Part shown: positions 9,701-18,752 of the stretch, piece after piece
Numbering within the stretch: the stretch's first letter is position 1
Layout of the letters: each line of letters opens with the position of its first letter
Source of the DNA: Paludibacter sp.
GTDB lineage: Bacteria > Bacteroidota > Bacteroidia > Bacteroidales > Paludibacteraceae
Assembly (NCBI GenBank): GCA_028692715.1
Contig: JAQUWU010000006.1
Coordinates: forward strand, 96,074-160,073
Length of the DNA: 64,000 bases
Direction: 5' to 3'
Notes under the pieces: generated by a model
Databases searched by the model: none
What the model was told of the DNA's origin: nothing
Seen by the model: the letters and a program-made list of their open reading frames with translations, nothing else
Position numbers and translations under genes: made by a program

Positions 9701-11131
9701 ATGAAAAACTTAATTCATTATTCAGACCGAACATCTAATAAAAAGAAATTGGGTGCGTTTCTAAATCAATGCAAAACAGCACTATTTTTACTTTTAGTTT
9801 TGCTATTCAGCACTAACTCGAATGCTCAGGAAAGAAAAGTTGAACGATTCCCTGTATACGAAGTAGCCTACGAATATCCGTCAGTTGATAGTATAAAGAT
9901 CATATTAAACCGTGTACGTAATTATTATTTGTCAACCAGCAAACTAATTATTATGGATAAGGAAACCGGCAAAGAAATTACCGATTTTTCGAAACCGAAT
10001 AAAAACGCTATTGTTGCACCGGGTTTTGCCGGAGAATGGGGCTACACCAACGGCGTAGTACTTTCAGCTTTCGAATATATCAATGATGTAACTGGTGATC
10101 CAAGCTATTTGGCAAACGATACCAAGTTCTTTGATTTAATGGTAAATACTGCACCTTATTTTGAAAAAAACAGAGAAAAATTTGGCGAAAAAGCAAGTAA
10201 TGGTTGGGGTAGATATCCTGATTTTGAAGCGTTGGATGACTGCGGATCCATCTCCGCTGCTATGATAAAAACCTACCTAAAAAACAAAAACAAAAACTAT
10301 CTGAAAGTAATTAATACTACTGCCGATTTTATATCCAACAAACAGTTTCGGTTGGATGATGGAACACTGGCACGTCATCGTCCCCAATACCAATCTATTT
10401 GGGCTGACGACATTTACATGAGCGTCCCTTTTTTGGTAAACATGGGCGTGCTTACGGGCGATAAAAAATACTTTGATGATGCCATAAAACAAATTTTGCA
10501 AATGGCCGACCGTCTTTACATTCCTGAAAAAGAGATTTTTGACCATGGCTGGAATGTGACTTCAGGCGATTACGACCCACGTTTCTTTTGGGGACGTGCA
10601 AATGGCTGGACACTCATGTCGATGGTTGAAGTGCTCGAAGTTGTTCCGGAAGGTTACCCTGGCCGCGATAAAGTTTTACACCTCTACCGATCAATGATAC
10701 GCAGTTTAGCTAATCTACAGGATGGCAGCGGTTTTTGGCATAACCTGTTAGATAAAAATGACACTTATCTTGAAACCTCATGTACTGCCATGTTTACTTT
10801 TGCCATTGCTAAAGGTATTAATGAAGGCTGGATAAATCATGTGTATGGTCCTGTGGCACTAACAGGCTGGAATGCGCTTCAAACAGTTATTTACAAAGAC
10901 GGTGCTGTGGATGGCACTTGCGAAGGAACAACTTTTGCACACGATAATACGTATTATTACCATCGACCAAAAAGTATTATGGCTACACATGGTTACGGAC
11001 CTGTTTTATACGCCGGTGCTGAAATGATACGTCTATTGCAAAACGATAAAATAGCGGTATCCAAAGCCAAACCGAATTCTACAAATAGCACTTTTCATTA
11101 TACTTTAAAAAGCGAATGGACTAAAAAATAA
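9701..11131 (+). CDS. GH105 unsaturated rhamnogalacturonyl/galacturonyl hydrolase
   Basis: An (alpha/alpha)6-barrel enzyme expected to remove the 4,5-unsaturated uronic acid from oligosaccharides made by the neighbouring lyases. I chose ATG 9701 (476 residues). A TTG 15 codons upstream is open, but only ATG 9701 places the hydrophobic signal (LFLLLVLLFSTNSNAQ) at a usual distance. Family motifs are WGYTNGVVLSAFEYI, DFEALDDCGSI, the IWADDIYMSVPFL segment holding the Asp expected to hydrate the double bond, DPRFFWGRANGW and FWHNLLD. It follows the DUF5060 gene by 88 bases. The N-terminal signal suggests a periplasmic or surface location. Confidence 0.9.
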   Translation: MKNLIHYSDRTSNKKKLGAFLNQCKTALFLLLVLLFSTNSNAQERKVERFPVYEVAYEYPSVDSIKIILNRVRNYYLSTSKLIIMDKETGKEITDFSKPNKNAIVAPGFAGEWGYTNGVVLSAFEYINDVTGDPSYLANDTKFFDLMVNTAPYFEKNREKFGEKASNGWGRYPDFEALDDCGSISAAMIKTYLKNKNKNYLKVINTTADFISNKQFRLDDGTLARHRPQYQSIWADDIYMSVPFLVNMGVLTGDKKYFDDAIKQILQMADRLYIPEKEIFDHGWNVTSGDYDPRFFWGRANGWTLMSMVEVLEVVPEGYPGRDKVLHLYRSMIRSLANLQDGSGFWHNLLDKNDTYLETSCTAMFTFAIAKGINEGWINHVYGPVALTGWNALQTVIYKDGAVDGTCEGTTFAHDNTYYYHRPKSIMATHGYGPVLYAGAEMIRLLQNDKIAVSKAKPNSTNSTFHYTLKSEWTKK

Positions 11132-11275
11132 ACTAAATTTTCAGCTGGTTTTTCGCTTAAACTATTGATGTCTTTGACATTAATAATGAATTTTATGTCC
11201 AAATACTAACAAATTATTAATACAACAATAAAGATTTTAATCAGCATTTATACTATTATTTCTAATTAAAAAAAT

Positions 11276-12523
11276 GTGAAAAAATCCTTTTTATATACAT
11301 TACTTTTATTTATTTCTATTACTTCATATTCAAGAAACAAGGCTCCAATTGAAACAAATGTTGATCGAAAAATTCAGATTTACCTGGATTGTGATGATTG
11401 TAACTCTTCATTCTTTACAAGAAATCTTAATTATGTTGATATTGTAAGGGACGCCAAACTTGCCGATGTGCATATTTTTGGAACAAAGCAAAAAACGGCA
11501 AGCAATAGTATTGAATATGGCATGAATTTTATTGGATTTAATCGGTATGCTGATCTTCATTATAATTTAAAAACTTTTTCGCCTCAGGATGAAACTGAAA
11601 TGCTGAAATGGGAAAGATTGTTGAAAATTATAAATATTGGACTTCTACCCCATTTGTCAAGAACACCTGAAATTAGCGAAATAAATATTAGTCATTCGGT
11701 TGATACTATGGTTACACAAAAAAAGTGAACATAGTTCCCTGGAATTATTGGATTTTTCGGGTTGAATTAGGCTCTGATTTTGAAGGTGAGGAAAGCAAAC
11801 AAGAATATTCGTTGAAAAGTTCGTTTAAAACTGATTGGATAACGGAGACATTAAAATTTAAGTCAACACTTTCTTATGATATTAACAATGAAACTTATAA
11901 AGATAATAATGAGATAATTACAAGCAAAAAAAAAGAAGCCGAATTGAACACCAGACTGATTTATTCTTTGAATCCAAGATGGTTTGTGGGATTATTTGGA
12001 GAACTTTCAAGATCTTCTTATCCCAATTTAAATTCAGCCATGTATCTGGGACCTGCTATTGAGTATAATATTTTCCCTTTGGGATAAATCTGACAAAAAG
12101 GTCTTTACAATTGCATATCATTTGAGAGCATATTATTATAATTATAACCAATTAACCATATACAATAAATTAGATGAATGGAAAACAACCGAATCTTTAA
12201 AATTATCTTTATTAATGCGGCAGCCTTGGGGCGAAATTGAAAATACACTCGAAGGAGCACATTATTTAGACGACTTCTCAAAAAACAAATTATCGTTTGA
12301 ATCTAATTTTTCAATTAATGTAGCAAAAGGCTTGTCAGTTTTTATGGAATTAGATGCTCAGTTATTAAACAATCAATTATATCTTCCTGCAGGGGAAGCT
12401 TCAAGAGAGGAGATTCTATTGCAACAAAGAAAATTGGCTACAAATTTTGAAATCTCAGGGAACTTTGGTATCCGATTTACTTTTGGTTCAAAATACAATA
12501 ACATTGTCAATCAAAGACTTTAA
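11276..12523 (+). pseudogene. Broken outer-membrane beta-barrel-like gene, two frameshifts
   Basis: Three consecutive open frames read as one protein of about 414 residues. Segment 1 (11276-11728, GTG start) has a signal peptide and the CDDCNSSFFTRNLNYVDIV / ADVHIFGTKQ / GMNFIGF pattern. Segment 2 continues at VNIVPWNYWIFRVELGS and runs to GPAIEYNIFP. Segment 3 resumes at WDKSDKKVFTIAYHLRAYYYNY and ends in TFGSKYNNIVNQRL. I know this order from an unnamed family of barrel-like proteins in Bacteroidota and some Proteobacteria, whose intact members read straight through. The first shift needs one more A in the run at 11718-11724. The second needs one fewer T at 12078-12080. The first site is also a dnaX-type slippery heptamer, A AAA AAG, directly before TGA. 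Pseudogene is the default reading; sequencing error and programmed frameshifting are alternatives. Confidence 0.75.
11719..11728 (+). other. Slippery heptamer A AAA AAG followed by TGA
   Basis: In the frame of the upstream segment the codons are CAA AAA AAG TGA, so bases 11719-11725 form the same heptamer used for -1 frameshifting in dnaX. A -1 slip leads directly into GTG AAC ATA GTT CCC TGG, the conserved continuation. Only a weak 4-bp hairpin (GAAC-ATA-GTTC, 11727-11737) lies downstream, and there is no obvious upstream Shine-Dalgarno stimulator. The site may simply be a decayed homopolymer. Confidence 0.5.
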
Positions 12524-12640
12524 GTTTTACTGTTGCTAATTACTTTATTTATCTTGAGATTATGATTATTTTATGATTGTAATGGTTATTATTTTATTAG
12601 GATCAGGATGTTTCTTATACAAATTTTTCAACACAATATT

Positions 12641-14113
12641 ATGAATAAATACTTTTTTTCAGCACTTGCACTTTTACTGTCATTAACTACTTCATGATCG
12701 CAACAACTAGCATTTCCGGGGGCAGAAGGATTCGGCGCATACTCCAAAGGGGGGCGTGGCGGACAAATTGTTGAAGTAACAAACTTACAAGACGATGAAA
12801 TGGGCTTAATTCCCGGAAGCTTACGATGGGCATTTAAAAAAAGTGAATCTGAACCAACAACCATTGTATTTCGGATTTCAGGAGTTATCCATTTGGTTAC
12901 CGATTTGAGAGGGAAGTTTACAAAAGGCTTGACTTTAGCCGGACAAACTGCTCCCGGCGATGGTATTTGTATACGTGGGAGTAAAGTAAACTTCGGCGGA
13001 AGTTCAAATTTAATAATCCGACACCTACGCTTCCGTATTGGTTTGAATGACGATGGTAGTTTTGTAAAAGGAGGTTCAATAGGACTTGAAAATGCCAACA
13101 ATGTCATTATTGACCATTGTACTTTTGGGTGGTCGGGCGAAGAAAACATGACCATGTATGATAATGATTTCACCACAGTTCAATGGTGCATCATCCATGA
13201 GGGACTTTACGCGTCGGGGCATGCAAAAGGAGCACGCAGCTTTGGGGTTCAGTGGGGAGGTCAAAATGCGACTTATCATCACAATTTATTAGCACATAAC
13301 AATAATCGAAGCCCACGATTCAACGGCAGTAAACACCACGATATTAATGTTGTATACGAGTATGTAAACAATGTCAATTATAATTGGGGCAGAGCTACTT
13401 CTGCCTATGGAGCCTACATTGAGATTCCAAACGGAACGTATGATTGTAACTTTATAAATAACTATTACAAGCCTGGTCCGGCCAGACCGGGTGATATGCC
13501 TTCATTTTTTGCTAATTCATTGCATCACTCCATACAAGGCGACTCAATAATGGCAAAATGGTATATGAATGGGAATATTATGGAGGGTTCTGCAAATAAA
13601 GCTCTGAATAAGGATAACTCACTTGGGCTTAATGCAGAAATGTATAAACCGGCAGGGGTTCAAAAATCGGCTTTAATCTCCTTAAAACCTTTTATTATTC
13701 CACATAAACTTAATATTGAAACAGCCGAGAATGCTTATAAAAGTGTGTTGGCGGGTGCAGGTGCATTTCCAAGAGATGTTGTAGATAAACGCATTGTACT
13801 TGAAGTACGTACTGGAACTGCAACAGGAAAAGGTACAACAGCAAAATATCACGAAAAAAATGAAGCCACATTAGTGGATAATCCATATTATGGAGTTGCC
13901 AAAGGAATCATTGATAATCCTGTTATGGCGTTCGGAGAAAACGCATATCCTGAATATAAAACATTTAATGTACCAACAGATTCTGATCATGACGGTATGC
14001 CTGACGAATGGGAAAAGAAAAATGGACTCGATCCAAACAATGCAGAGGACAGAAATATAGTTGGAAAGGATGGTTACACTATGTTGGAAAAATATTTAAA
14101 CAGTATAAAATAA
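12641..14113 (+). pseudogene. PL1 pectate lyase-like gene with in-frame TGA in the signal peptide
   Basis: From ATG 12641 the frame encodes MNKYFFSALALLLSLTTS, then TGA at 12695-12697, then SQQLAFPGAEGFGAYSKGG and a full PL1 protein to 14113. Sister genes have TGG (Trp) at exactly this position (TSWSQQ, TSWAQQ), so one G-to-A change explains the stop. The rest looks intact: IIDHCTFGWSGEE for the calcium site, RSPRFNGS for the Arg region, an NYNWG helix motif and a C-terminal DSDHDGMPDEWE repeat. Translation could restart at ATG 12800 (437 residues), but that product would lack a signal peptide and the first helix strands. The gene is probably inactive, unless the base is a sequencing error or the stop is suppressed. 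Confidence 0.8.
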
Positions 14114-14131
14114 AAGACGAGTCTAAAATTC

Positions 14132-14139
14132 TATCTTTG
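14132..14139 (+). promoter_or_regulatory. Bacteroidota -7 promoter element for the GH28 gene
   Basis: TATCTTTG matches the TANNTTTG consensus and lies 30 bases before the GH28 start, giving a predicted leader of about 26 bases. I see no clean TTTG -33 element at the usual spacing. It is the only good match I noticed inside the pectin island on the plus strand. Confidence 0.55.
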
Positions 14140-14169
14140 CTTTCATTGGAATAACTTAAATTTGAAAAA

Positions 14170-15552
14170 ATGAAAATAGTATTGAAATTTTTTATCGTAT
14201 TGTTCTTATGTGTTCCCCTTAGCACCCGGGGGCAAGTAAAAGCGCAAAAAAGCAAAGCAGCCGGAGTAGTATACAATGTGTATGATTTTGGTGCCAAAGG
14301 AGATGGGAAAACAAATGATCAAAAAGCCATCCAGAAAGCAATTGACACTTGTGGAAAAACAGGTGGCACTGTATTGTTGAAAAAAGGAAATTTTCTTACC
14401 GGGCAAATTGAATTGGTGAGTAATATCACATTGCAAATTGATACAACAGCAGTAATTTTGGGCATTCAATCCGACAAAGAAGAACATTATCCCCATAAAC
14501 TGATTGAAACCAACTATCCAAACCGAATGCTCGAAGACTGTCAACGAAGACTGATTTACGGAAATAATATAGAGAATGTTAGCATTACAGGCGGTGGAAC
14601 CATTAATGGTCAGGGAAGTTACGATCAATGGATGAATGTCAAAAACCTGGGAACGGAAAAAGACCGGCCTTCCATATTTACGATTGTTGGTTCAAAAAAT
14701 ATCTCGGTGTCAAATATAACGTTGCTTTATCCGGCATGCTGGACACAGGTCTATATTGAATGTGACAACGTCCATATTCAAAACATCAAAGTAAATACCG
14801 GTGAACTGACTCCCAACCGTGATGGAATTGACATTGTTGACTGCCATAAAGTGTTGATAGAAGATTGTTTTATTCAGTCAGAAGATGATGGTATCTGCTT
14901 CAAAAGCGGTAGTGAATATGGTTGTAAGGATGTAGTAGTGAGACGCTGTACTATGGATAAATTAAATGTAATTCCCGGCAATTGCATTAAACTGGGAACG
15001 GATGGTTTGGGAAGTTTTATGAATTTCGAGTTTCATGATTTGATATTGAAAAATGCAGTTGCTCAAACAGCCATTGTTATTGAATCTATGGACGGTGCAG
15101 TGATAGACAATATCAATGTTTCAAATTGTGACATTACAAATTGCGGACAGGCAATTTTCATTTTGCTGGCCGACCGAAAACGTACCGTTCCTGACCGAAA
15201 GCCACGTATTGGAAGTATCTCGAACGTATATTTCAAGAATATTAAAGGTCGAAATTTCACACAGCAATTTCCATCCATCATCACAGGCATTGAGGGTCAC
15301 AATATTCAAAATATCACTTTCGAGAATTTTGATCTTGTAGTAAAAGGTGGAATAAATTCAGTCGACCAACAAGTGATGGAATATGATGGTACTTATCCCG
15401 AAGGCAATAAATTTGGCGAAACCAACGCCCATGCATTTTTTGTTAGGCATGCAGATAAAGTATCTTTTATTAACTGTAAGATTAGTTCGGAATTAAAAGA
15501 TGCCCGTCCATGGCTGATACATAAAGATGTGAAAACTGTAGAAATCAAATAA
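14170..15552 (+). CDS. GH28-family polygalacturonase-like protein, divergent active site
   Basis: Exported parallel beta-helix protein of 460 residues with a signal peptide ending LSTRGQ. The N-terminus has the pectinase opening YDFGAKGDGKTNDQKAIQKAID (38-59). The acids expected for GH28 are visible as NRDGID (216-221) and SEDDG (237-241). The usual GHG histidine motif is replaced by PGNCIKLGT (269-277), and I cannot find a clear RIK motif. It may be a GH28 subgroup acting on rhamnogalacturonan or a decorated galacturonan, or a relative with a different mechanism. It starts 56 bases after the broken PL1 gene, with its own promoter-like element. Confidence 0.8.
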   Translation: MKIVLKFFIVLFLCVPLSTRGQVKAQKSKAAGVVYNVYDFGAKGDGKTNDQKAIQKAIDTCGKTGGTVLLKKGNFLTGQIELVSNITLQIDTTAVILGIQSDKEEHYPHKLIETNYPNRMLEDCQRRLIYGNNIENVSITGGGTINGQGSYDQWMNVKNLGTEKDRPSIFTIVGSKNISVSNITLLYPACWTQVYIECDNVHIQNIKVNTGELTPNRDGIDIVDCHKVLIEDCFIQSEDDGICFKSGSEYGCKDVVVRRCTMDKLNVIPGNCIKLGTDGLGSFMNFEFHDLILKNAVAQTAIVIESMDGAVIDNINVSNCDITNCGQAIFILLADRKRTVPDRKPRIGSISNVYFKNIKGRNFTQQFPSIITGIEGHNIQNITFENFDLVVKGGINSVDQQVMEYDGTYPEGNKFGETNAHAFFVRHADKVSFINCKISSELKDARPWLIHKDVKTVEIK

Positions 15553-15570
15553 TAAAGCTATTTACTTAGA

Positions 15571-15660
15571 AAAGGGACAGAGTCCCGATAATCTTTGTAG
15601 AAATAATTAAGCCCCAAAAACCGAGGTGCAGCGCACCGAATTGAAAATCGGCGTAGCCAA
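15571..15660. repeat. Hairpin-rich intergenic repeat-like segment
   Basis: The gap between GH28 and the oxidoreductase holds two compact hairpins: GGGAC-AGA-GTCCC at 15574-15586 and GGTGC-AGC-GCACC at 15625-15637. Their style resembles interspersed palindromic repeats of Bacteroidota. No second copy of the same unit occurs in this window that I could find. The first hairpin lacks a T-run, so it is a poor terminator. Confidence 0.45.
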
Positions 15661-15792
15661 CTATAAGTTAGGACATATTGCGGATAATCATTATTTTATA
15701 AGGGCTATTTATAAAAAACTCTAATACAATGATAGATACCAGCGACGAGCAGTCAGGTTTCGATAGACATATAAAAAACAAATTACAATCAG

Positions 15793-16785
15793 ATGAAAGA
15801 GATAATTAAATTTGTAATCATTGGAAGCGGCAATATTGCCAATACCTACGCTAAGGCAATTCAAAAAATTGAAAATGCTGAAGTCGTTGGTATAGTATCG
15901 ACTAAATTAAATAAATTGGCGAATTTTAGTCATCTTCCATCATTTCATAACTTACTTGAAATTGATCTGGATTTTGATGCCATCATTATTTGTACCCCAA
16001 ATGGATATCATCACCTCAGTGCTATAGAAGCTGCCTCGTTAGGCAAACATGTACTCTGCGAAAAGCCCATTGGTATAACCTTAGAGTCTATCGATAAAAT
16101 GATTGACGCTTGTAAAGAAAACAAGGTGAAATTGGGTGTTGCCTATCAGCGAAGGTTTAGCTCGGATAATCCGATTGTCAAGAAATTAATTGATGAAAAG
16201 AAGCTGGGAAAGATTTTTTCGGTTGATTTAGCCGTTAAAAATTATCGGGATGATAATTATTACAATTCAGCTGCTTATCGGGGAACTTATGAAATTGACG
16301 GTGGTGGTCCATTTATTCAACAAGCTTCGCATTATATCGATTTATATTACTGGTTTTTTGGAAAACCAACCCGGCTTGTAAGTCAGTTGGCCACTTTTGT
16401 TCATAATATTGAAGTTGAAGATCATGGCGCGGCTATATGTCTTCACGATTCAGGTATGATTGGTACTATTACTGCATCGACAGCCACAAAACCCGGATTT
16501 CCTGCAAAAATGGAAATTTACAGCAGCAAAGGTTTTCTTATTTTAGAGAATGATGTAATCACACATTGGGACATTGAAGGGGTTGAAAATCCCACCAAAC
16601 AACAGTCGAAAAAGAACACGCATACAGGAGCTTCTACAGCATCAGTTGAAGATACATCAAATCATGAACTCATACTTAATGACTTTATTGATTCGATAAT
16701 TACTGGAAAAGACCCTCTGATTACTGGTGAGTCCGCAAGAAACGCGACAGAAATTATCCTGGAAATTTATAAAAATCAGTTTTAA
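15793..16785 (+). CDS. Gfo/Idh/MocA-family NAD(P)-dependent oxidoreductase
   Basis: Cytoplasmic sugar or inositol-type dehydrogenase of 330 residues with no signal peptide. The Rossmann nucleotide site is VIIGSGNIA (8-16), the family motif CEKPIG is at 89-94 with the conserved Lys91, and SHYIDLYYWFFG marks the C-terminal catalytic domain. Its substrate cannot be read from sequence. In this island it may reduce or oxidise a pectin-derived keto-sugar or uronate (inference). It forms a likely operon with the cupin gene, which begins 29 bases later. Confidence 0.85.
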   Translation: MKEIIKFVIIGSGNIANTYAKAIQKIENAEVVGIVSTKLNKLANFSHLPSFHNLLEIDLDFDAIIICTPNGYHHLSAIEAASLGKHVLCEKPIGITLESIDKMIDACKENKVKLGVAYQRRFSSDNPIVKKLIDEKKLGKIFSVDLAVKNYRDDNYYNSAAYRGTYEIDGGGPFIQQASHYIDLYYWFFGKPTRLVSQLATFVHNIEVEDHGAAICLHDSGMIGTITASTATKPGFPAKMEIYSSKGFLILENDVITHWDIEGVENPTKQQSKKNTHTGASTASVEDTSNHELILNDFIDSIITGKDPLITGESARNATEIILEIYKNQF

Positions 16786-16814
16786 TAATTTTATTCGTAA
16801 AATAAAGGAACAAT

Positions 16815-17309
16815 ATGTCAAATAAAAAAACAAAAAGTAAAGCCCTATTCTCGCTACTGTTTCTATTGATTATACTTTCAGTAAAAATTGATGCCAGCAC
16901 AAAAAAGATTGTACCTAATCAAATTGAAAATGCTGAAGTAAACAAAACTAACAGCAACATAATTGATATTAATCAAGAAAAAAATATTGTCAATGAGAAA
17001 AAAAACACTTCAGAATGGATAATTAAGGGAAGTTCAATCGATTTTATAAACGGACGGCGACCATATAATCTGGATGGACGGGAAATAAATTCAAAACATT
17101 TTGTAGTACGAATAACCACACCAGAAAACCCCTTTGAACCGCACAAACATAAGCAGTCTGAATTGTGGTTTATTATTGAAGGCAAAGGAAAAGTACTACT
17201 TAACGGTAAAGAATATGATGTGGAAAAAAACGACCTGATTATCCTCGATCCTTGGGTAGAACATAGGCTCACTACTACTAGTCAGTTGACTTGGATTTGC
17301 CTTGGCTAG
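16815..17309 (+). CDS. Exported cupin-domain protein, KdgF-like candidate
   Basis: Protein of 164 residues with an N-terminal hydrophobic segment (about 10-25, signal peptide or anchor), a linker rich in Asn and Lys, and one cupin barrel. Cupin motif 1 is exact: H110-x-H112-xxx-E116 then G123 (PHKHKQSELWFIIEG). Motif 2 supplies His150 (DPWVEHRL). KdgF, a cupin of pectin pathways, converts unsaturated galacturonate to its open ketonised form. This gene's place beside lyases and an oxidoreductase fits such a job, but KdgF is normally cytoplasmic and this protein looks exported, so the function is open. Confidence 0.75.
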   Translation: MSNKKTKSKALFSLLFLLIILSVKIDASTKKIVPNQIENAEVNKTNSNIIDINQEKNIVNEKKNTSEWIIKGSSIDFINGRRPYNLDGREINSKHFVVRITTPENPFEPHKHKQSELWFIIEGKGKVLLNGKEYDVEKNDLIILDPWVEHRLTTTSQLTWICLG

Positions 17310-17404
17310 ATAAATTTTCGGTATAGTACATCGATAGAACTTTTATTATAATAATTTCTTGCATAAAACAATTCAAATAAGGTACAAAACCATATAAAAA
17401 ACAG

Positions 17405-18745
17405 ATGAAAAAACACTTTTTATTATTACTCGTAATCGTATTGTTTACTAATACATCAATATCTCAACAACTTGCATTTCCGGGAGCTGAAGGTTTCGGT
17501 GCTTATTCCATTGGCGGACGTGGCGGGCAGGTAATTTTTGTTACTAATCTGAATGATCAGGGTCCGGGTAGTTTGCGATGGGCAGTTGAACAAGAAGGTC
17601 CGCGTACCGTTGTGTTTGCTGTATCTGGAACCATTGAACTCAAGAAAAGGCTTGATATTGAGCATCCTTATATAACCGTTGCCGGGCAAACAGCACATGG
17701 TGATGGAATTTGCCTTAAAGGCGAAACAGTAAAGATTTTAACACACGATGTAATTATTCGTTACCTACGCGTTCGAGTTGGTGATGCTAAATTTAATGTG
17801 AGAGGCTCCAACCAAGGGAAAGATGCCATCGATATATCGGTTGGTGAGGATATTATTGTTGATCATTGTTCTGCTAGCTGGAGTTTAGATGAAGCTCTGT
17901 CTGCTTCAACCAAAAATCCAACTCTTACCCGAGTAACAGTTCAATGGTGTTTTATTACCGAAGGTTTGAATGTCGATCACCATGGTTTTGGTTCATTAAT
18001 TCGCGGAACAGGCGGTGCAAAATACAGTTATCTGCATAATCTCTATGCACATAATTACGGTCGCAATCCACGCCCGGGAAACTACAATGTAAATCCCTAC
18101 GACAAAGATCCCCTAGGATTGTTGTTGGATTTCAGGAACAATGTGATTTACAACTGGGGTGGAGAACACGCAGGATACAATAATGACTCAATAAGTGTTA
18201 CCCGTTTAAATTATGTAGGAAACTACCTGATTTCCGGAGCAGATTCGAAAGCAACCGGAATTGCTTATTCTACCGGTTCTGCCTTTGATCGCTCGTATTT
18301 CGAAGCTAATTACTACGACGAAAAACTACCTACCAATCAATGGTCTTTAGTAAAATTCCGTAAAAACTGGACCGAAAAAAATATTCAGAATTTTAAGCTG
18401 TCAGTTCCCTTCGAAACTGGACCGGTGAAAACAGAAGATGCACAAGTAGCCTATCAACAGGTTCTGAATAATGGTGGAGCCACCTTGCCCAAACGCGATG
18501 CGGTTGATAGTAGAATAGTGAACGGTGTAAAAACCCGAACCGGGCGGATTATTAAAAGTCAGGACGATGTGGGTGGCTGGCCGGAATTGAAAAATGCCCC
18601 CGCTCCTACTGATTCCGACCAAGATGGCATGCCTGATACTTGGGAAATTAAAAACAATCTTAATCCAAGAAATGCTGATGACAGAAATAAAATTGGAACA
18701 AATGGATACAGCATGTTAGAAAAATATTTAAATACTATAAAATAA
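17405..18745 (+). CDS. Polysaccharide lyase family 1 (pectate lyase-like)
   Basis: Secreted 446-residue PL1 enzyme with a signal peptide ending NTSISQQ. IVDHCSASWSLDE gives the acidic calcium-site motif, GRNPRPGNYN the catalytic Arg region, and DFRNNVIYNWG the following helix strand. The C-terminal DSDQDGMPDTWE repeat matches those of the other copies. It differs from the trio by a longer loop after RNPR and by WAVEQEGPRT near residue 60. The gene pairs with the next PL1 gene 7 bases downstream. Confidence 0.9.
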   Translation: MKKHFLLLLVIVLFTNTSISQQLAFPGAEGFGAYSIGGRGGQVIFVTNLNDQGPGSLRWAVEQEGPRTVVFAVSGTIELKKRLDIEHPYITVAGQTAHGDGICLKGETVKILTHDVIIRYLRVRVGDAKFNVRGSNQGKDAIDISVGEDIIVDHCSASWSLDEALSASTKNPTLTRVTVQWCFITEGLNVDHHGFGSLIRGTGGAKYSYLHNLYAHNYGRNPRPGNYNVNPYDKDPLGLLLDFRNNVIYNWGGEHAGYNNDSISVTRLNYVGNYLISGADSKATGIAYSTGSAFDRSYFEANYYDEKLPTNQWSLVKFRKNWTEKNIQNFKLSVPFETGPVKTEDAQVAYQQVLNNGGATLPKRDAVDSRIVNGVKTRTGRIIKSQDDVGGWPELKNAPAPTDSDQDGMPDTWEIKNNLNPRNADDRNKIGTNGYSMLEKYLNTIK

Positions 18746-18752
18746 AAATAAT

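Noticed and set aside
12695-12697. Selenocysteine or reassigned TGA
   Set aside because: The codon lies in a signal peptide where sisters have Trp, no SECIS-like element stands out, and other genes in the window end with TGA normally.
12800-14113. PL1 gene starting at ATG 12800
   Set aside because: This start lacks a signal peptide and the conserved first helix segment, which is encoded in frame upstream beyond the TGA at 12695. It is treated as part of a broken gene.
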